Part shown: positions 59,624-64,000 of the stretch, piece after piece
Position numbering within the stretch: position 1 is the stretch's first letter
Layout of the letters: each line of letters opens with the position of its first letter
Source: Litoditis marina
Lineage: Eukaryota > Nematoda > Chromadorea > Rhabditida > Rhabditidae
DNA length: 64,000 nt
Reading direction: 5' to 3'
Assembly (NCBI GenBank): GCA_964036275.1
Contig: OZ038433.1
Span: 40,395,336-40,459,335, forward strand
Notes under the pieces: model-generated
Told to the model about the DNA's origin: nothing
Database searches by the model: none
Seen by the model: the letters and a program-made list of their open reading frames with translations, nothing else
Translations under genes and position numbers: made by a program

Positions 59624-60016
59624 ATGAGAACGAATTCTGCCTATTCTTCTTACAGCGTACGGAGACTGGAGACTCCGGAACAACGTCTCCAGGGATTCCT
59701 CGCTCGGAAGGCCAGAAGAGAAGCTGCTCCCGAAGTCGCCCAATCAACACCCGAACCACAACCAGAACAAGCTGCTCCCAAACTACGTCTCCCCTTGACG
59801 CCTGATCCTGCTTTGAAGCTTTCCGTAACCTCAGATAAGGAAATTTCTTACGCTTTTACTCCTATACGTGTTGATGCTAGTGTTCAAGATGTTCAAAAGT
59901 GGATATCCGAAGAGCTTCTCAATGAAAACTGTACTTCATGTTGGTTCTGCTCTCTAAGTAAGAATTATCATAAAGACCGTATTGCATTCTTGCGCTCCCA
60001 TCTTATTCCCAAATGA
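59624..60016 (+). CDS. Unrecognised single-exon ORF, 130 aa
   Basis: An uninterrupted frame begins MRTNSAYSSYSVRRLETPEQ and continues with an Ala/Glu/Pro-rich segment (VAQSTPEPQPEQAAPK). A more ordered C-terminal half follows, with VDASVQDVQKWISEELL and a cysteine cluster CTSCWFCSL followed by NYHKDR. Amino-acid use looks like real protein rather than chance. The C-x2-C-x2-C...H spacing hints at a small metal-binding or gag-like knuckle but fits no family that I know. There are no visible introns, no acceptor right before the ATG, and no neighbouring reverse transcriptase. It may be a small gene or a remnant of a retroelement. An opposite-strand frame (59968-60267) overlaps its end. Confidence 0.45.
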   Translation: MRTNSAYSSYSVRRLETPEQRLQGFLARKARREAAPEVAQSTPEPQPEQAAPKLRLPLTPDPALKLSVTSDKEISYAFTPIRVDASVQDVQKWISEELLNENCTSCWFCSLSKNYHKDRIAFLRSHLIPK

Positions 60017-61020
60017 GCAAATACTTGATTTTTGTTATACCTCTCGATTTGTTCAGTTACTGGTCTTGTTGTTTTATCGATCATCTGACCTTTGTTTGTC
60101 TGACCCATGCATCGTCTCGATTTTGAACTTTGTAGTCTGATCAACGCTCCCTTGTAAGTAGATTGTACATTTAACATACAATCCTTTGGGATACGTTTTG
60201 CCATAGAAGCTTTCAATAACTCAATTAGGTAATTCTTATTACTTTTTGTTGTTGAATCTATGCGCAATAAACTTTATATTATTAAAGTTCATGCAGTGTG
60301 GTCTACTTGTTGACATAGAAATCTAACAAACGTGCAGAAACAAAATGTGATATATGACTCGGCAAACGTAATAACATGTTAAGAAAGAAGGATGTTATTA
60401 AGAATACCTCATAGACATATATTTAACGATATTTATCTTTATATGACACGGGTGAATGACAGTCAATTATAAAGTTCACATGCTAATACAGTTTCCGCTC
60501 AATGTTTTGAGCAAAAAATCAGGAATAGGATATTCAATCATAACTTGTAAAAACATCATTTCACGGGCTTGTAGACGGTCAGAAAACCAATTGCAAAATT
60601 ACGACCAATGTTTCACGTGTTCAAGCGTTTTCATACATCGCGGCTGCGGTTCTGTAACCCTACAAGCCATAAGAGAAGTTGGAATTTGAATCGCTGAAAA
60701 AAAATAACAATCGGAAACTTTAGGCTTCAGAATCAGATGTACTGCCGGATGTGAATGTCGACGTTAGTCTAACGCAGACAATACTGACTAGCACCCTCGT
60801 ACGCGATTAGGACGCGAACTGCCCATTTTAAGTAGATGAAGAACATTTCCAGAAATATCCTGTCTTTTCTAGAAAGGAGATTTGTGCGTCACCCGTCTAC
60901 GATGTTGCTAAACTCAGTTAATCAATTACGAAACCGAACTACCGTTCGCAACACTATCATCTAAATTCTTCTTAGTTAAAATTCAATGTTAATAAGGATT
61001 GTTTCCAAAATAGAACTAGG

Positions 61021-61182
61021 TGTGGTGCAGTAGCGATCCTTCAGAAACCTTTAAGGAACATCTCACACACTTCTCATGAGATTCCAATGCCTGCTATGCT
61101 GCAACATTAGGAGTTCACGAGTAGCTCATAAGGTGTTCATGAGATTCTCATGAGAAACTTTGGAAGGATTTTTACGCCGCCT
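61021..61182. mobile_element. CTCATGAG palindromic MITE, copy 2 (diverged)
   Basis: TTCTCATGAGATTCCAATGC, GCTATGCTGCAACATTAGGA and TCTCATGAGAAACTTTGG match the copy at 63239-63416. The right end TTTACGCCGCC is kept; the left end has diverged (GTGGTGCAGTAGCGATCC). Confidence 0.7.
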
Positions 61183-61451
61183 GACCGCGTCTCTGTTCTC
61201 TGGTTTTGTGTTATTCACATTGTACAATTCACATTATTGATGCTTAACCGTTGAACGACGTTCGGTAGACGGTGGAAATAGACATGGGGAAAATCATTAC
61301 CTCATAATGTGGTCTATCAGACAGTTACCGGGGAGCTGTTAACGGGGAAACAATTGGGTACTGTAGCAATTTTTATGAGCTCAAGGTAATCAACGATCAT
61401 TATTATGACCACATCGTTGTCAAACATCATAATGTCAAAGGTGATCACAGA

Positions 61452-61527
61452 CTTGCTACGACACAGGGGATCGAACTCGGGTCAGGTGAAGCGACAGCTG
61501 GACGCTATCCACCTGACCACTGGACGA
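61452..61527 (-). other. Hairpin with pol III A/B-box-like motifs
   Basis: On the minus strand, CCAGTGGTCAGGTGGATAGC resembles an A box and GAGTTCGATCCCC a B box. The internal GTCAGGTG / CACCTGAC (8 bp) and AGCG / CGCT pairs form a stem-loop that is not a cloverleaf, and the T arm does not pair. It could be a tRNA-derived SINE fragment or a decayed tRNA. Confidence 0.35.
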
Positions 61528-62371
61528 AAGTATAGAACCAATACAAAACTAAAATCAGGCTAGTTGAAGAATCAAGAATAACATTGAACTTACGGAAAAA
61601 GATTATTTTCCTTCAGAAAATGAAAAGGAATACAATGTACTTACAAGGGATGATATCATATATGATGTAATACGTAATTAAAATGCAGAAGTGTTACTGA
61701 GAAAACCCCTTTACCGATTCTCTGTTGTATTTATCACCATTAGCTCTGGGTTTCCCTGAGGATGTTAACAAAAGGTCGTTTTGACGCTAAAAGGTTGATA
61801 TGAAAGAACAGAGTTCTTCGAACACGAAGTGCAAGGGATGCAAACATTTGCTAATTATCTTCTTACAGGGATTGCAAACTTTTGAGATAACTTTAGCGAC
61901 CGTCGCAAAATAACCTTTCAATTAACACATAACTCTTTTGAAAGTAAAATTGATCAGATGTCCATGGATGTTCTGTAGGGATTGCTTATTCTCAAAGTTG
62001 ATTGGCACTGAAAAACAGCTCTGAAAACTGTCGCCACTCAACATGCGATGCCATTTTCCGAAAATGTTGACGGAATTCGCACCACCTCACTGTAATTCAC
62101 TAGTAATGAGAATGCCTTTGGAAAATGCATGGAACTTACTATAGTTATGTACTATAACTTTTCCCGGAACCATTTACGACCCGAAGTAGTGATCGGACTC
62201 TCGTTAAAATCAGCATTTCATTGAAAACAATAGGCGCTGCTACTTTTATTACCACGACGAGTATTACAATACAATCATATTTTCATCCGTGAGCGACTCG
62301 TTTCCAATTTAACAATTAATTTATTGGATGAAATTTCGATGTCGATAGTATAAAAATAGGGAAACGAGGAA

Positions 62372-62964
62372 ATCGTTTATTGTTGAACCTGCAGACTCAC
62401 AACGTCAGCGAAATAAATAACCTCTAACAATTATAGTTTGTCTACTGTACTCTAGCTCACTTCATGTAACACTTCCTTGAACGAATTAATAACATGGAAC
62501 AAAGTATAGTTAGACTGAATTCATACACAATAACCCTGCGTTACTAAATGGGTTTGTGTCATGTTGTGCTAAACTCAAACTCATTATCACGTGGCTGTAT
62601 ACTCTGCGTCTCCCTCTTACTGTAATCTCTACATATTAATATGTTTATTCCACAAATATTTGAACGAGTAGATAGTTTATTGTTGAATTTGTAGACTCAC
62701 TACGTCAGCAAAATAGTAGACCTCTGATAATTATAGTATGTCTACTGTACTCTAGCCCAGTTCATGTAAACAGCGTGGCGTTAGTTCCGACTTGAACCAA
62801 TTAATAACATGAAATAAAATATAGTTAGACTGCGTTTATACACAACAACCCTGCGGTACGAAATGTGTTTTTGTTATGTCGTGCTGAAGGCAAAATATTA
62901 TCACGTGAGTTCCACGTGGTTGTATACTCTGCGTCTTCCTCTTACTGTAATCTTTACATATTTT
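62372..62964 (+). repeat. Diverged tandem duplication of ~290 bp
   Basis: 62372-62643 and 62669-62964 align along their length through GTTTATTGTTGAA, TGTCTACTGTACTCTAGC, AATTAATAACATG, ATAGTTAGACTG and GTATACTCTGCGTC. Many substitutions and small indels separate them. It has no coding capacity. Confidence 0.8.
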
Positions 62965-63238
62965 ATGAAGTGTTTTGTAGCTAGCTCAAAAAGTGCGTTT
63001 ATCCATAATGTATGCAAACTGGTATAAAATACAGATTGGATGAGTAGTACTACCCAAAACCGAAGATCTCTAAGAGAACCCATCCACTTTTTGCGAGTTC
63101 CATGCTCAAACTTACATGTAACTTCTGCTAAGTACGGAACGGAACTTTTTAATCTGTTCGGATAGCTTTAATTTAAATAATGAAACTCCAGGATGAGTTG
63201 GCCGTGCGTATAAAATATCTGCTGAAATGGAATCTCTG

Positions 63239-63416
63239 GCGGCGTAGCAATCTCTCAATAATCTCATGAGATTCTTCATGAGCTATTTGCATGAGCTTCT
63301 CATGAGATTCTATTGATTGCTATGCTACAACATTGAGAGCTCACGAGTATCTCATGAGGTATCTCATGAGAAACTCTATGAACTTCTCGTGAGGTTGGAG
63401 AGATTGCTACGCCGCC
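63239..63416. mobile_element. CTCATGAG palindromic MITE, copy 1
   Basis: The ends GGCGGCGTAGCAATCTCT and AGAGATTGCTACGCCGCC are perfect inverses. The interior is a chain of TCATGAG palindromes. About 178 bp. A diverged copy is at 61021-61182. Confidence 0.85.
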
Positions 63417-63433
63417 TGTACATGAATTTGTAT

Positions 63434-64000
63434 AAAAAAACGATGTAAAGTGAGAGACGATTAGCTTTTGAGATTGAACTGCATGGAATATAGAAAAGGA
63501 GGACAATAACTCAAGAGGGAAATAAAAAATCTAATCTCGCAATTTTCATGGGTCAAAAACATTTTGTTTTTCAGTGAAAAAAAACCTTGCAGCAAACAAT
63601 TAGATGAAACGTCCTAATATGATTATCACCATTGATTCAAAAATGATAACAGAACAGAGTACACTATAAGTTTCTTGAATATTCATGTAAAGTTAGCATT
63701 CTAATAGCCTAAGTGTGCACTTTGTCGTTTCACGTTTCCGAGTTCTGCTGTGTTTAACATGTTTCACGTGACTGTGCGATAGACTGACAGTATAGCTGAT
63801 TTTTGTTTCAGATACGTTTTTAGTGTAAGCGGACTTTTCTAAAAGATTTAGCATATATTTTTTGAATCAGTCTGTCAGGATGATCATGAAAATTGCGAGA
63901 TTAGATTTTTTTTTCCCTCTTGAGTTATTGTCCTCCTTTTCTATATTCCATGCAGTTCAATCTCAAAAGCTAATCGTCTCTCACTTTACATCGTTTTTTT
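63434..64000. repeat. Inverted-repeat element reaching the window edge
   Basis: The left arm 63434-63550 begins AAAAAAACGATGTAAAGTGA, and the right arm, ending at 64000, finishes TCACTTTACATCGTTTTTTT. The arms are about 115 bp and near-perfect, with a unique interior of about 335 bp. The real right end may lie beyond the window. Confidence 0.85.

Noticed and set aside
59968..60267. A 99-aa minus-strand ORF (MRIDSTTKSNKNY...) overlapping the orphan ORF
   Set aside because: Lys/Thr/Asn-rich with no recognisable domain, and it overlaps the better plus-strand frame. Not supported on its own.
1..64000. CRISPR array, bacterial operons, phage or riboswitches
   Set aside because: The spliceosomal introns and animal genes are eukaryotic. 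The tandem repeats lack a repeat-spacer structure.

Overview
This is eukaryotic genomic DNA. It carries multi-exon genes with GT-AG introns (acceptors mostly TTTCAG or TTGCAG), genes nested in introns, and many short inverted-repeat elements. It most likely comes from a nematode. Three reasons: (i) in several genes a strong 3' splice acceptor lies 0 to 11 nt upstream of the start codon with no coding exon before it, as expected for spliced-leader trans-splicing; (ii) one gene encodes an invertebrate-type globin; (iii) the whole gene set is animal (NudE, EOGT, GANP/SAC3, a rhodopsin-like GPCR). Another trans-splicing small invertebrate cannot be excluded.

Layout. 1-1345: a long foldback palindrome whose edge supplies the last codons of the next gene. 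1330-5965 (minus): PhzF-family isomerase, 9 exons, 325 aa. 7160-30846 (plus): a 28-exon, 1204-aa GANP/SAC3-type mRNA-export scaffold. Its 3.8-kb intron 26 holds a complete antisense globin gene (26215-29016), and its 5.3-kb intron 2 may hold small extra exons. 33142-36767 (plus): NudE/NDE1-like dynein regulator, 7 exons, 283 aa. 38287-50283 (plus): EOGT, the ER glycosyltransferase that O-GlcNAcylates EGF repeats, 13 exons, 523 aa. Its 5.9-kb intron 8 holds a complete antisense four-transmembrane gene of unknown family (42037-46535). 51193-57671 (minus): rhodopsin-like GPCR, 6 exons, 367 aa, with a tandemly duplicated minisatellite in intron 1. 59624-60016 (plus): an unrecognised single-exon ORF. 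The last 4 kb holds only repeats that I can support.

Every main gene model was built by hand. Codon phase closes across every junction, which is strong internal support. The genes do not form a pathway: they are housekeeping or cell-biology genes in no visible operon, since the plus-strand genes are 1.5 to 2.3 kb apart.

The second theme is repeats. At least eight inverted-repeat (MITE-like) families occur, nearly all in introns. They include a TTAA-flanked family with four copies, a family with 9-bp target duplications, one element nested inside another, and several palindromes of 330 to 1300 bp that would form dsRNA hairpins in pre-mRNA. Their ends often sit within 10 to 20 bp of splice sites. 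All calls come from reading the sequence; no database search was possible.
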